Positions 25,050 to 38,404 of a stretch of 64,000 nucleotides of DNA are shown one piece after another. Made by a program: the position numbers and the translations under genes. The number at the start of each line of letters is the position of its first letter. The stretch's first letter is position 1. The notes under the pieces were generated by a model, which searched no databases, had not been told where the DNA came from, and worked only from the letters and a program-made list of their open reading frames with translations. The stretch is from Inia geoffrensis (lineage: Eukaryota; Chordata; Mammalia; Artiodactyla; Iniidae), in the NCBI GenBank assembly GCA_036417435.1, contig CM070913.1, forward strand, positions 16,894,680-16,958,679, read 5' to 3'.

Positions 25050-25728
25050 ATATTTTAACCGAAAGGAGATATGTCTTTTTCTAGAAAAGAGGATTAAAGC
25101 ATCCCAAGAACTTAACAGAAAATTACATGGGAAGTGGGAGATAGGGAAAGTCTCCCTGTAAACTTATCCATGAGTTTTTCTTTTGTGGAAAAAGGGGGAT
25201 TAAGCAAGAGTACATCCATCATGTTGGAATTGAGAGGCTTTTTATTTTACCAGGACAGAAATATATTGCTTTTTTATAGAGAGAAAATAATTTCTCTGGA
25301 AATGAGTTAGCAGAAGAACAAAAAAACAGAAAAATATTTAATTTATCATGCTTTTTAATATCATACCATACTTGAGTTTGAGAAGATCGGGACACTGAGA
25401 AATTTGATGTCAGAAAAGGGAAAAATTATATAGGGATTTAAAAGTGAAGCATTTATACAGGGTAATAAAAAGTCCAATTCTCACTTTTATTACACATATG
25501 GCAATACTACAGCTTGGTTCAGTATATTATTAACAGTATATGTTACCTTTCGGCAGATGTTATTAAGATGAAATTAAGCTATAGGAAAAGATTTGTTTGT
25601 TTTTGTTTGTTTTCTTGTCAGTACAAGTTATCTTTCTAGCTATTGTAACTTTGATGGTCAGTTTGCTTTTGAGGGTAGATGTAAGCAAACTGTTATTGTG
25701 CATTTATAAATTTCTTCGTATTTCACAG
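25050..25728 (+). other. PIGN intron, nothing recognised
   Basis: Ends with the acceptor cgtatttcacag. No named repeat. Confidence 0.5.
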
Positions 25729-25815
25729 GTCTCCAGTATCCAATTCACCTATAATACTGATACAACCCAGTTTCGAGACCTCTATCTGGATGACATCCGT
25801 AGGGCCTTTTTCCTT
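25729..25815 (+). CDS. PIGN: PIGN exon i
   Basis: This 87-bp exon, phase 0 on both sides, reads [19 protein letters not shown] then [10 protein letters not shown]. It is the only strongly hydrophilic exon in this set, a loop that leads into the next membrane span. The acceptor is good (tttcacag). The donor CTT|GTATCC is weak: after GTA it lacks the usual AGT/AAG and lacks G at the exon end. The open frame continues past it as VSFLWSSVL, which does not fit PIGN. The frame with exon j (VFFLMTAFFG) does fit. Confidence 0.95.
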
Positions 25816-25984
25816 GTATCCTTTTTATGGTCTTCTGTTTTAAGGCACTGCAACCTCCCATTTAATGGAGTAAGAAGAAGTGGGAGGGGTTTCTGCCTGT
25901 CATTTGGCAGTGGTATTACCTTGGAGGCCATTTAACCGCCCTCCCAACCATAATTTTCTCATATAGTTTACACTTCAAAAAAAT

Positions 25985-26245
25985 TCTGAAACTATAGAAA
26001 AGCATAAAGAATGATATAACAAACAAATGTATATATGTGTATTCCTGCCATCCAAGATATCAACAACTAATATTTTGTCACATATGTCACATATTTTAAA
26101 AAATTAAAATATTACAGCTAAAGACAGTCTCCTTTCAACTTCCAACTCCAAACTAATTTCCCTCATCCAGAAGAAACCACTATTATGAGTTAGGTTTGTA
26201 TCTTTTTATGTGTATTTTATACTATACTCATGTTATATAACATCT
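25985..26245 (-). repeat. Possible old L1 fragment
   Basis: The composition and phrases such as 'aactatagaaaagcataaagaatg' and 'cagaagaaaccactattatgag' are of the kind seen in old L1 3' regions. Weak evidence. Confidence 0.3.
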
Positions 26246-26419
26246 GTCCCACAAGGTTTTTGGATCACATCAGAGGCAATATTGTGTGAAAGTTATTTGT
26301 ATTAGGATTTTGTAAGACAATGTGACAGAATAAAGTCTCACTTTGGGAAGGCTGGCCGACTGGGTTGAAAAAACTCTTAGGGAGATATTTCCTTTGAACT
26401 TACCGTGGTGGAGTCTGGA

Positions 26420-27560
26420 CCTTATAGGTCCAGAAAATAAATGTTCTTATTCTCTCCTCTACCTCTTGCCTTCACTCTCAATTTTGCTTTCTGTCTTTGC
26501 AGATTCCTTCCACTCAGCCTATACTAATAAAACACTTCTTCCTTCGAACCCTGCATCTCCCTAAATTATAATTTCATCTTGTCCTTTGTGTCTACTACCA
26601 AGCTCCTTGCTGCTACCATTTCCTCCCCATTTATGTACTATATGCTCAAGCCTTGACCAGTGCCTGGCACATAGTATCTCTTCAATATTTGTCAAATGTC
26701 TCTGTTGAAGTTGTCCTCTCGTGGTCTACAGGGCCTTCCTGATTGCACAGTCTAATCTGTTCAGTTTTACTTGACCACTCTTACAACATTCAACTCAATT
26801 GATTTTCCTCTTTCTTTTCCCTTGACATCCAGAACATGATCCAGGTTCTCTTCTCAGCGTTTTGCACCATCTCTATTCTCCTTCATGGAAACTTACTCTT
26901 CCTTTGCTCTTGAACCATGTATGTTTTTCTCCAAGCTCTATCATTAATCTTCTCCTCTAATTGTGCCTGGGTAATGTCATCCTCTCCTATAGCTTTGACT
27001 GACACCTCTGTACAAACAACTCTAAGATCTTCTTCTCCAGCCCTGACCTCTCTGACCTTAAGTCATATGTCCAACATCCTGCTGGGCATCACCAGATATA
27101 TGTCCACACTGACTAATGACTGCCCACCCCTCTTCAAAATCACTCTCTGCCAGGTTTCATCTCATTTAATGGCATCGCCATGCTCCCAGCTACCCAAGGC
27201 ATCAAACTTGTCATATTTAACAACTCCCTGTCCAGTTTTAAAGTTCCATGGTCTCCCTTCCTTCTCCATTTCCACTCTAACCACACTGGTTCAGACTTTC
27301 CTTGTCCCCAACATAGACTACTGAGATAGCTTCCTAACTGAATTTCCTGCCTCTAATTATTTGTATCCCTGATCCAAATATCTCACTGTTATTGGTATTT
27401 CTTATTTATATTACTCACCTAAAATTCTTGGCAGCTCTTCATTGTCTCCACAATAAAGTTCAAGGTTTTTTATTAATATGCCACCTGTCTACATTTCTTG
27501 CTTCATCTTTCACTGTACCCTTCAATAAACTCTCAGCTTCTATCACACATATTTACTGTC
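26420..27560 (+). repeat. Probable L2-like LINE remnant(s)
   Basis: C/T-rich sequence with the end motif 'agtgcctggcacatagtatctcttcaatatt' near 26660-26690. A longer stretch follows with 'ttcttggcagctcttcattgtctcc' and 'aataaagttcaaggttttt', which resembles the 3' part of L2. Open frames inside (the longest is 135 codons at 26917-27324) have no PIGN similarity or splice context and are taken as chance. Confidence 0.5.
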
Positions 27561-27561
27561 T

Positions 27562-27719
27562 CTTGACTACATCATTTTATTTATTTTTTTCTTTTGTCTG
27601 CACTGGGTGGCATGTGGGATCTTAGTTCCCTGACCAGGGATTGAACCCTGCACCCCCTGCGTTGGAAGCATGGAGTCTTAACCACTGGATCGCTAAGGAA
27701 GTCCTTGACTACATCATTT
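27562..27719 (-). repeat. Short tRNA-derived SINE with long TSD
   Basis: The body spans about 27579-27703, antisense, with 'ccagggattgaaccc' (reverse B-box) and 'cttaaccactggatcgctaagg' (reverse A-box). The flanks both read cttgactacatcattt (27562-27577 and 27704-27719), a 16-bp TSD inside the L2-like sequence. It is therefore a later insertion. Confidence 0.88.
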
Positions 27720-28029
27720 ATTTCCCACTGTTTACCTTTAAATTCATCTTATATATTTCTACGTATCATCATAATCTTAGTCACCATATGAGCACTTTAA
27801 ACTATTTTATTTATATTTATATTCTTAGTGCCTAGTTCTGCCTCTGACATGTACTAGATGATAAATCTTGGTTGGTTAGTTGACTGGTTGAATGCATGGA
27901 ACAATGAATACATTTAAGGCTCGAGGTACCAACGCAAATGCTGCTTTTTCACTGAAATTTGTCTTGATTCATACTTCCTTTTTAGTGTTTCTGTACCATT
28001 TTTGTGTATGTGTTTATGGTAATAAAGTA

Positions 28030-28100
28030 ACTAACATTTATCGAGCCCTTTCAGTGGGCCAGGCACTATTTTAAATACTTTACTAGCCGTAAGTTCTTAG
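28030..28100 (-). repeat. MIR fragment (antisense)
   Basis: 'taacatttatcgagccc', 'gccaggcactattttaaa' and 'tactttactag' are the tail of a reverse MIR. Confidence 0.5.
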
Positions 28101-28112
28101 ACCCCAATATAA

Positions 28113-28210
28113 TTAATACCTACTTTTTATTACTGCACTATTACAAATGTAAGTTTAAGAAATGTCAAAAAGATGTTTCTTTCTCATTCTCTATTGAATT
28201 ATTTTAAAAC
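28113..28210 (+). repeat. Copy 1 of a ~100-bp duplicated segment
   Basis: Shares 'ttactgcact', 'tacaaatgtaa', 'ttaagaaatgt', 'aaaagatgtt' and 'gaattatttt' in the same order and spacing with 29801-29910. It is not a repeat family I recognise. Confidence 0.7.
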
Positions 28211-28659
28211 ATGATATCTTATTTCTTCCTAAGCCTTTCAAAGAACCTGGCACGTTTCACATGTAGTGGGCACACAGCGAGCATGTATGAAATGAAATTG
28301 TCGTATTTCAGCTGAAAATGTCTATCACCTTTTTTTTTAATCATTAGCAGCCAACTACAAATAACAGTAATCCAACTGTTTATGTTAGAGGCAAGGAAAA
28401 TAGTAACCTTCCCAAGGTTACTAGTGACAAGGATGACCTCCCAGGCCTTGTTGTTTTTAGTACATTGCTTATTCAGTCTGGTTCTTTCCAAATGCATTCA
28501 CAAGGAGATACAATGGAACACTTACTTACAACAATTTATGATCAAATGTACAAGTAGAAAAGCAAATTACCCTCATGGTAGAATAGGTATATCTTTTCTC
28601 AATGAGAAAGAACCTCTATGAATTCTGACTTGTTTTGGCATTTCCTTAACTCTATTTAG

Positions 28660-28715
28660 GTTTTCTTCTTAATGACAGCCTTTTTTGGAACTGGGAATAT
28701 AGCTTCTATTAACAG
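28660..28715 (+). CDS. PIGN: PIGN exon j
   Basis: This 56-bp exon lies between ctatttag and gtaatt. It reads VFFLMTAFFGTGNIASIN and leaves two bases (ag) of Ser. The GTGNIASINSFD motif formed with exon k is a strongly recognisable PIGN signature. Confidence 0.97.
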
Positions 28716-29001
28716 GTAATTTAAAATAAAAACAACATATGTATAGCCTGAAAATAATACAAATAGGATTTTGTTCTGTACCTTGCTTTTTACACTGAAG
28801 GATATATTTTGAAAATTGGTATGTATGGGCACATACAAGTCAATCTCATTTGTTTTACTGATTTTGTAATAGTTCTTGAGACAGTGTATACTTGTGCTTT
28901 AGTAAGAGTAGATTTCAGGAAATTAGTTTAAACATGCTTTTTAGAAGAACGTTCTTTTAAAGTTACAGTGTGAATTCTAAACTCCTTTTTCTTTTTGTTG
29001 A

Positions 29002-29112
<111 letters not shown>

Positions 29113-29479
29113 TGATTAATAAGATTATGAACTCATTGTGACAAATAAGATTATGTAACATGTGACATTAAAATTATAAAGTGACAGAGTTAGTCGCATG
29201 GAAAGAAGATACCTTCTCAGACACTGTTGAATGGGAAGTCGGACACTTTAGCTTTTATTTCAAAATATAGTTAATCTTTTTACTTTACTCCTAAGCCCAT
29301 TTAACTTCAAAAAAGTAAAGAGGCTGTTAGTCCCAGGAAGTCCTATCAAAGGTGATTAAAGCCTGTGGGGAGTGAAGGGTGGATCAAAACTGCCTTGCTC
29401 CTCAAGATCAAAGCCTCCCCGAACTGATGTTCCCCACCGCCAAGACTGCCAACATGTTATCATCTTTTCTCATAATCCC

Positions 29480-29730
29480 TGTACTTAGAACTGATTTATT
29501 CATTCAATAAATATGTCATTGAAGGCCTATCAGCACCAGCTGGGTACTGAGGGTTCTAAGATAATGACAAATTATCAGCTTTCCAAGGGTTCAGACTCTC
29601 CAATATAATGTAATTCATTCTCTTTCCCTTTTTCTCTAGCATCATTAAGCTTGTCTTATTCCCTCTACCATAGTGCCTGGTACATTTTATGTACTTCGTA
29701 TATATTTGTTTAAATAAAGGAGCTAATATC
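29480..29730 (+). repeat. Unresolved old repeat with L2/MIR-like end
   Basis: 'tattcattcaataaatatg', 'tgggtactgagggttctaag' and later 'agtgcctggtacattttatg' are recurring mammalian repeat motifs. I cannot fix family or borders. Confidence 0.4.
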
Positions 29731-29800
29731 TGCCTAAAGTCTGATTGCCTTCTATTCAGATCACATAAGTAATAATTGTTAAAGTATGTGTTTATTAACG

Positions 29801-29910
29801 GATTAATATCCTTTTTTTGTTACTGCACTAATACAAATGTAATTTTAAGAAATGTTAAAAAAGATGTTCATTTTCTCATGTCCCATTCTCTACTGAATTA
29901 TTTTGAAATG
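29801..29910 (+). repeat. Copy 2 of a ~100-bp duplicated segment
   Basis: Direct-orientation partner of 28113-28210, about 1.69 kb downstream, so the two copies flank PIGN exons j and k. By eye about 85% identical, with a few short indels. Confidence 0.7.
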
Positions 29911-32002
<2,092 letters not shown>

Positions 32003-32020
32003 TGTGTGTGTATATGTATG

Positions 32021-32063
<43 letters not shown>
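32003..32063. repeat. (TG)n microsatellite, interrupted
   Basis: About 60 bp of TG units with variant TGTA/TGCG interruptions at the 5' side. Confidence 0.9.
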
Positions 32064-32066
<3 letters not shown>

Positions 32067-32097
32067 TGTAGTAATTTTAACCTGAGACTAGTACGAT

Positions 32098-32201
32098 GAA
32101 AAACTAAATACAAAGGGAGAGTTTTAGTTTTGTTTGTTTAGTATTTAGTTTGTTTAGTATTTAGTTTTTCTACAACAAAAAACTAAATACAAAGGGAGAG
32201 A
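32098..32201. repeat. Local direct and inverted repeat cluster
   Basis: The phrase aactaaatacaaagggagag occurs twice, 79 bp apart (within 32098-32121 and 32177-32201). Between the copies, tgtttagtatttag is repeated. The segment gtatttagttttt (32157-32169) is the inverted match of aaaaactaaatac (32178-32190), giving a 13-bp stem with an 8-nt loop. Confidence 0.85.
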
Positions 32202-32269
32202 ACTGAGGCAAAGATAACAAAGTTGTGGCTTTATAAATGTCTTCTTTTGACCTTTAAACCTTTACAGGT

Positions 32270-33080
32270 CACTGACATTCCCCCCTAACATAACACTGAC
32301 CCCTCAAACTTAACATGTCGTACATTGAACCCAGCAATTCCCTTTCTTCCTGTTGAGCTCTAGTTGCTCATCCTGTTTTCTTTTTCTAATCCGTCGCACA
32401 AGCCCAAGTCCATCCATCCCTCATTGCCAAATCCACTTGCTACATGTCACTGATACCGTCTCTTCTCTCTATTCACATTTTCTGTCACCTCCACGAACCC
32501 ACTATCATCAGTCATCTTCAGGGGCCTCTTGGCTGATCTCCCTGCTTTTACTCCGGTCCTCCTACAGTTATTATCCATACAACAGACAGAGGAGCCTTTA
32601 AAACCTTCCAATGGCTTCTTGTCACAACTAGGAAAAATTCTAAAGTCCTAATTATGGCCTAAATGGCCCCATGTGATCTGGCCCGTGCATATCTATCTCT
32701 CCAACCTTATTTCCCACAACTCTTGTGCTAGCACTCTCTGCTTAAAGCTGACCCTCTTGCTGTTCTTCAAGTACACCATGCACATTTTCACCTCATGCCC
32801 TTTGTACGTTCCACACTCTCTCTACCTGCAGTGCTCTTTACTCATATAGCTTCATGGTTCACTCTGTTCACACAGGTCTCTACTTAAATGTCTTCTCCTT
32901 ATAGAGGTCTCCCCCAATGAATCGACTTTTCTTCCTGACATTTAACACCACCTGACATTTTATTGTTATTATAAACATTCTATTTATTATTTGTCTCCCT
33001 GAGTAGATGGTAGGCTCTGTTCACCAGTGTTTTACCAGCAACAAGAATAGTGGCTGGCATACAATAGAAACTGAAAACAT
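32270..33080 (+). repeat. L2 LINE 3' region (sense)
   Basis: The typical L2 sequence order is seen: 'ccttccaatggcttcttgtc', 'ggccccatgtgatctggccc', 'ctcatgccctttgtacgttcc', 'tacttaaatgtcttctcctta' and the tail 'aagaatagtggctggcatac'. About 800 bp, highly decayed. No coding capacity kept. Confidence 0.8.
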
Positions 33081-33319
33081 GTGTGCTAAATTAGTGGTAG
33101 AAGTGATCAGCACAAAATAAAACTGGAAATGGCTACTACTACACATTGTGACATTTCTTTTATACACATGACTGACTTAAGAACGTCCCCCTTTTGGTTC
33201 CATAGAGCACTAAAATTTGACCCAGGAAAAATTAGACTTGGTAGAAACAACAACAAATAACACTGTAAAAAGGTAAAACCACCCAGAGTAAAATCTATAA
33301 CTGACAAAATAATGAGGAA

Positions 33320-34083
33320 GAAGCAAAAAATAAAAAATAGTGACATCACCAAATACTGGGGAGGATGCAAAGAAATTGCTCTCAGACGTTGCTGGTGGGA
33401 ATGTAAAATAGTACAACTACTCTGAAAAGAGTTACCCAGTTTCACATGAAACTGCGCAAACAACATAATCCAGTAACTGCACTCGGCTGTTTTTCCTAGA
33501 GAATTGAAAACTTGTGTTTGCACAAAAACTGTACACGAATGTTTATAGAAGCTTATTTGTAATAGCCATAAACTGGAAACCACCCTGATGTCCTTTGGTG
33601 CTTGAATGGTTAAGCAAACTGTGGTATAATGGAGTACTACTCAGCAATAAAAAGGAGGAAGCAATTGATACACACAGAAACTTAGATGAATCTCAAGAGA
33701 ATTGTGCTGAGTGAAAAAGGCAATCCCAAAATGTTATAAGTGATTCAAATGATTCCACTTGTACAACACTCCTGAAATAACAAAATTATAGAAACAGAGA
33801 ACAGATTAGTGGTTTCCAGGGACTGGGGATTAGACAGAGAGTAAGCAAGAGGAGGATAGATGTAGCTATAAAAGAGTATCATGAGGGATCCTTGTGATGA
33901 TGGAAACATTCTGTATCTTGACAGAATCAATGTCAGTATCCTGGTTGTGATATTGTGCTATAGTTTTGTAAGATGTTACCAGTGGGGGAAACTGGGCAGA
34001 GGGTACATGGGTTCCCTCTATATCGTTTCTTGCAGTTGCATGTGAATCCATAATTATCTAAAATAAAAACTTTAACTTAAAAA
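33320..34083 (+). mobile_element. Old L1M 3' end (sense)
   Basis: Shows the end of ORF2 and 3' UTR in order: 'gctggtgggaatgtaaaat', 'aatagccataaactggaaac', 'actactcagcaataaaaagg', 'atggaaacattctgtatcttg', 'aaataaaaactttaactt'. It starts inside ORF2 and has many stops. Confidence 0.85.
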
Positions 34084-34091
34084 ATCATAAT

Positions 34092-34286
34092 TCATGTCCC
34101 TTTCTTTTTAAAATTTTATTAATTTTTTTTTTTTACACAGCAGGTTCTTAATAGTCATCAATTTTATACACATCAGTGTATACATGTCAATCCCAGTCTC
34201 CCACTTCTTCACACCACCCCCACCCCCCCGCCGCTGTCCCCCCTTGGTGTCCATACCATTTGTTTGTTCTCTATCATGTCCCTTTC
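34092..34286 (-). mobile_element. 5'-truncated young-type L1 3' end with TSD
   Basis: The body spans 34105-34273 (169 bp). On the minus strand it gives the same 3' UTR as the large L1 at 47 kb ('gacatgtatacactgatgtg') plus a terminal 'agaacctgctgtgt' and poly(A). The exact 13-bp TSD tcatgtccctttc lies at 34092-34104 and 34274-34286. A typical target-primed, heavily 5'-truncated insertion. Confidence 0.9.
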
Positions 34287-34520
34287 ATACCATTGAAATA
34301 AATATTCAAAGTGTTAAATAACATTTTTGAAGTCTAGCCCATCACTGTGGGACAGTAGTCCATGATAATGTGAAAAGAGCCTTTGTCAAATGTAATATTT
34401 TCAGAAGCAGAGATACTAATAACAGAATGTTAGATTATTTGATTATTCTCATTTTGATTTTAATATGCATTTAAAATGTATCTGCAGTATTACATGTGTC
34501 TTTTCTTTATTTTTTTCCAG

Positions 34521-34563
34521 TCTTTTTCTCATGGTTATCATCATATCAGACATCATGGCTTTG
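34521..34563 (+). CDS. PIGN: PIGN exon m (43-bp micro-exon)
   Basis: This 43-bp exon lies between ttttttccag and gtaagg. It completes Ser and reads LFLMVIIISDIMAL, ending in phase 0. It is the smallest exon in the set and encodes most of one span. A strong pyrimidine tract and a good donor compensate for its size. A SINE begins 62 bp downstream of the donor. Confidence 0.96.
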
Positions 34564-34610
34564 GTAAGGCATTACTGGATATTCAATATAAATAAGATTG
34601 ACAAGCTAAA

Positions 34611-35008
34611 CAATGAGTTGATTTATATATATATGTATATATATATATATAAATTAATTTATTTACGTTTGGCTGCATTGGGCCTTCATTGCTGTGCGCA
34701 GGCTTTCTCTAGTTGCAATGAGCGGGGGCTACTCTTCGTTGCGGTGCGCGGGCTCCTCATTGCAGTGGCTTCTCTTGTTGCGGAGCACGGGCTGTAGGTG
34801 TGTGAGCTTCAGTAGTTGTGGCACACAGGCTCAATAGTTGTGACTTGCAGGCTCTAGAGCTCAGGCTCAGTAGTTGTGGCACACGGGCTTAGTTGCTCTG
34901 TGGCATGTGGGATCTTCCTGGACCAGGGCTCGAACCTGTGTCCCCTGCATTGGCAGGCAGATTCTCAACCACTGTGCCACCAGGGAAGTCCCCCAATGAG
35001 TTGATTTA
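34611..35008 (-). repeat. CHR-1-type SINE with TSD and (TA)n tail
   Basis: The body spans 34626-34993, antisense, about 340 bp. It has the long CHR-1 3' part with 'agtagttgtggcacac' repeated three times at about 40-45-bp spacing. The tRNA-like 5' part ends 'ccaccagggaagtcccc'. The 15-bp TSD caatgagttgattta is exact at 34611-34625 and 34994-35008. The tail has turned into a (TA)n microsatellite. Confidence 0.93.
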
Positions 35009-35404
35009 ATCAAGTGAAATATGAATGCATTTCTATACGTGAACTCTTTAGATACTGAGTTATAAGTGCTGGCATAATTTACACATAAATTACTTTCTTT
35101 TTATATGACCTATAATGTGGTAAGAGTGCTCTTTTTAGAGTGTCAGAAATCTTCTAACTTGATTTATTAGAATCTGTCACTTTATTCATAGTCTTCAATG
35201 GTACATTGTATTTGAAATGAAACTTCCATAGGAAGTTAACAGAGAAAGCTAACTTTAGGTTCAGGTAATATACCATTTTCCTACTTGAAATGCTGATTTT
35301 TAACCATTTTGTCAGATTGAAAAAGAAAGGAAAAAAGAGAGGAGGAGGAAGGGAAGGAAGGAAAGAGGGAACTGAGTGGGATGATGTTATCAAGATGCTA
35401 GCTC

Positions 35405-36060
35405 TAATAATGAGTTCTAGTGCGGAACAGGTAGGTGGGCCTCTAGTATGTAATGTATTAACAAAAAGAACCCATTTTACACCTGCAAGTTCAGGAGGGT
35501 TCCCCAAACTACCCTAAGGTTTGATAATTCACTAGGTGGACTCACAGAATTCACTGAAAACTGTTATATCCACAAGTGTGGCTTATTACAGGGAAAGGAG
35601 ACAGATTAAAATCAGCCAAGGGAAGAAATGCAGAGGGCAGAGTCCAGAAGGGGTCCAGATTGGCCATACTCTCCCCGTGAAGCTGGGACAGCCGTGCTCT
35701 ACTGGCAGCGATGTGTGACAGCGCACATGGAGTACTGCCAGCCAGGCTCACCAGAACCTCGATGTCCAGGCTTTTTGTTGGAGCCCAATCGTATATTGTT
35801 CCCATGGCTAACCTTTAATCTCCAGTCCTTCTAGAGGTAGAACTGATAACACACGGCCCAAAGCCCTGAACATAAATCACATTATTAGACTGTCCAGTGG
35901 CTGAGAGCCCCCAGGCAAAACACTCCTATCAGGCAGGACCTAGTAATCGCCTCCTAGTAGCTGAAGGTAAAAGCCAGACCTCTCTTTAGATAGGGTTAAT
36001 TCTTCACTACACATCTTATGCTGGAAGTGCTGAGAGACGATTGTTAGGGTAACTTCCCAA
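35405..36060. mobile_element. LTR-like retrovirus-related remnant, family unresolved
   Basis: About 650 bp of moderately GC-rich sequence with dispersed-repeat phrases 'ttccccaaactaccctaagg', 'aattcactaggtggactcac', 'ccagtggctgagagcccc' and 'atcaggcaggacctagtaat'. I recognise these as recurring in mammalian genomes, most likely a solitary LTR of an old ERV class. No gag/pol/env reading frame is present. Borders and family are uncertain. Confidence 0.5.
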
Positions 36061-36588
36061 ATCAGATTCCTAGTCACTTGATTCAGATGAGAACATTTTT
36101 ATGTTGTATTGAACTGGATATATTTCTGAAATTGACCACACATAATGTTAGAACAAATTAGCTTTCAGTTTTGCTCACAAAGTGGCCAATAGACAAAGAC
36201 ATGTTAACAGAAGAGAATTTAAATTCTCTGATTAATTTTATATGAAGAATCAGACTGCTGAGTTTAACTTAGAGAGCCATGTGTGGTCTAAGTTCTGCTT
36301 ACCTGACTGGCATTGTATCTCTCCTCTTCATCCTTGTTTCCTCTACCCCAGCCTCACCTTGGACCTGCCAAGCCCTACCTGGACTCTTGATGTTTATAAG
36401 CGTTATTCCCTCTGTCAGAAACAAACTTCTCCCCGGATCTCTCCAACCTCTTCTTTCCTCTGACTCTTACTTGTCACTTAGATTTTTAGACTTTTTATTG
36501 GGACAACCTTCTCTTATTACCCCAGCTGGGGTGTGTGCCCCTTTCTTTGTTCTCCTGTACTTGCCTGTATTTCCAATCATAACACTCA

Positions 36589-36590
<2 letters not shown>

Positions 36591-36631
<41 letters not shown>
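36591..36631. repeat. (AC)20 microsatellite
   Basis: Uninterrupted AC run of about 40 bp, long enough to be polymorphic. Confidence 0.95.
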
Positions 36632-36633
<2 letters not shown>

Positions 36634-36654
36634 CCTGATAAATTGACTGAATCA

Positions 36655-36755
36655 GTCACTAGATTATAAATCTCCTGAAAGAGAGTTTATCTCCAGGATC
36701 TAACACAGTGATTAGCACATAGTAGGCGATCAGTAAATGTTTGCTGATGAATAGA
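36655..36755 (+). repeat. L2/MIR-type 3' end (sense)
   Basis: 'attataaatctcctgaaagag' and 'attagcacatagtaggcgatc' followed by 'agtaaatgtttgctgatgaat' is the typical L2 3' terminus. Confidence 0.65.
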
Positions 36756-37082
36756 TGATACGGCTTCCTTTCACTGCAGTCTTTGGTATTATCGATACTT
36801 AGTGTCTTTTATGAAAGTTGGCTGGGTTTTCTTCTAGTTATTCAAGATGTCACTTTTGTGCTTATATGATTGAATGGTAATGCTGTTTCTGACTTTTAAG
36901 CTATTGCTCATTTTAGTCCAAGCAAAAATTTCAATAAAGGGCAAATTCTTATTGATTCCAGTCAGATAGTGGTTCTGAGGTGTCAGAAATCTGAAGGACA
37001 TAATCCTAAAACAAAGTTGCTTTTAGACTGAATCTGTATAGTCTTTGTTTTTAATGAAGCCATATTTTGTTTTATTTTACAG

Positions 37083-37135
37083 CATTTTTTCTTCTTGATC
37101 AAAGATTATGGCAGCTGGCTTGATATTGGAACAAG
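37083..37135 (+). CDS. PIGN: PIGN exon n (last exon visible)
   Basis: This 53-bp exon lies between attttacag and gtatag. It reads HFFFLIKDYGSWLDIGT and leaves two bases (ag) of Ser. The motif KDYGSWLDIGTS occurs shortly before the C-terminus of PIGN, so one more coding exon (roughly 40 codons) should follow. I did not find it before 64000. Confidence 0.96.
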
Positions 37136-38067
37136 GTATAGTATATATTCACATAGAATTCATCAGAGTGCAGTGAAAAATAGTAACTTGGTATCTTAGT
37201 ATAAAAGATTTCAATTTGATTTTTGAAGTAAGCATAGCAAGTAGCAATTATTTTAAACCTCTGGAGCTGAGACACATCCCTCCAGTTCTTGGCATTAACA
37301 CATTATCAGGTGTTTCCTTGGGATGATGTGGGGACAGATGTTAAGTCTGAAAGAAATGCAGAACAGCAGGAAGGTACAAGGAAAACTGCTTGAATCTGGG
37401 TTAGATCACTCCAGTGTCTGTGTTCTCATAATCTCTCAATCTCTCTCAAGAACAATGAAGCTATTCAAGTTGCAGTGTGAATTTTCTGTGGCAGTTTACA
37501 TTTCATGTAATCATCATATGCCTCCTAGAATCTTCAATATGGGAACATGTTAACATGTGATACCTGTAAAACTGTTATTTAAAGTATAATCTGAACAAAA
37601 TGTCAGTTTATTGTGATTTGAACGTCAATGATTGCCATAATCTGTTAAATTTCTTCTCTTTGAGGGGAAGAAAGCAAGGTTGATCCTTTTGCCTTTTTGT
37701 TTTCAAATGCATTCAGAGATAGAAAACATTTTTATAGACTAATTTTATTTCCTTTAGTCAGTATTTGTTCAGCCAGGAATTGTGTAGGTTTGGGTGAAGT
37801 ACTCGATTACAAGTCCTCTCCTCTGTTCCTGCCTCTTAGGCAGCTCAGGCTTGTACCGCCTTGTTATTTATATAGAGTCTGTCTCCCTTGATAGTCAGCT
37901 GATTTGACTCTCTTTCATTCCTTGTGTGCTAGGCACAAAGAGGGTACTCCATAGGTTGTTAATTTTGTTTTCATTAGTCTCTTAAGTTTGAAGCTTAGGG
38001 AAAGTTTTAATATGTCCTTCTCACCAGCCCTCTGATCCCAAAGTGTCCAGGCAGGTAGTAGGTCATG
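37136..38067 (+). other. Start of the last visible PIGN intron, nothing recognised
   Basis: No repeat or exon named. The 76- and 64-codon frames here carry no membrane-protein or PIGN signature. Confidence 0.5.
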
Positions 38068-38255
38068 GTATGGGCTTTAAGCCAGAGCTCCTGGGATTGA
38101 TCTATTTCTGCCACTTTTTAGCTGTGAGACTGACAGCAAGTGACTTAACGTCTCTAATCTCTCTCTGTCTCTTGTCGATTTGAATGAATTAATCCATCTA
38201 AAGTGTTTAGCACACTGCCTGGCATAAAATAAGCTCCAATAAATGGAAACTATTA
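38068..38255 (+). repeat. MIR (sense)
   Basis: 'ccagagctcctgggattga', 'ctgccactttttagctgtgagactg', 'caagtgacttaacgtctct' and 'actgcctggcataaaataagc' follow MIR order. Confidence 0.75.
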
Positions 38256-38404
38256 TTATTTTTTTATCCTTCATAGTGTTTCTTGTATTTGAGATACCTC
38301 TTCTTATTATCTCCATAATTTGATTAATTTATTTTCATTTTAAACATAGGTCAGAATTTTGTTTGGAAAATATTCTGACAAAATATAGCATTATTACATA
38401 TGAG

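Noticed and set aside
26917..27324. 135-codon plus-strand frame
   Set aside because: Ser/Thr/Leu-rich translation of a C/T-rich L2-like region. No splice borders and no PIGN or other family motif.
33107..33583. 158-codon minus-strand frame
   Set aside because: Lies opposite L2 and L1M 3' sequence. Low-complexity hydrophobic translation, taken as chance.
36279..36638. 119-codon frame ending in poly-Thr/His
   Set aside because: Its end is the (AC)n microsatellite. No domain or splice context.
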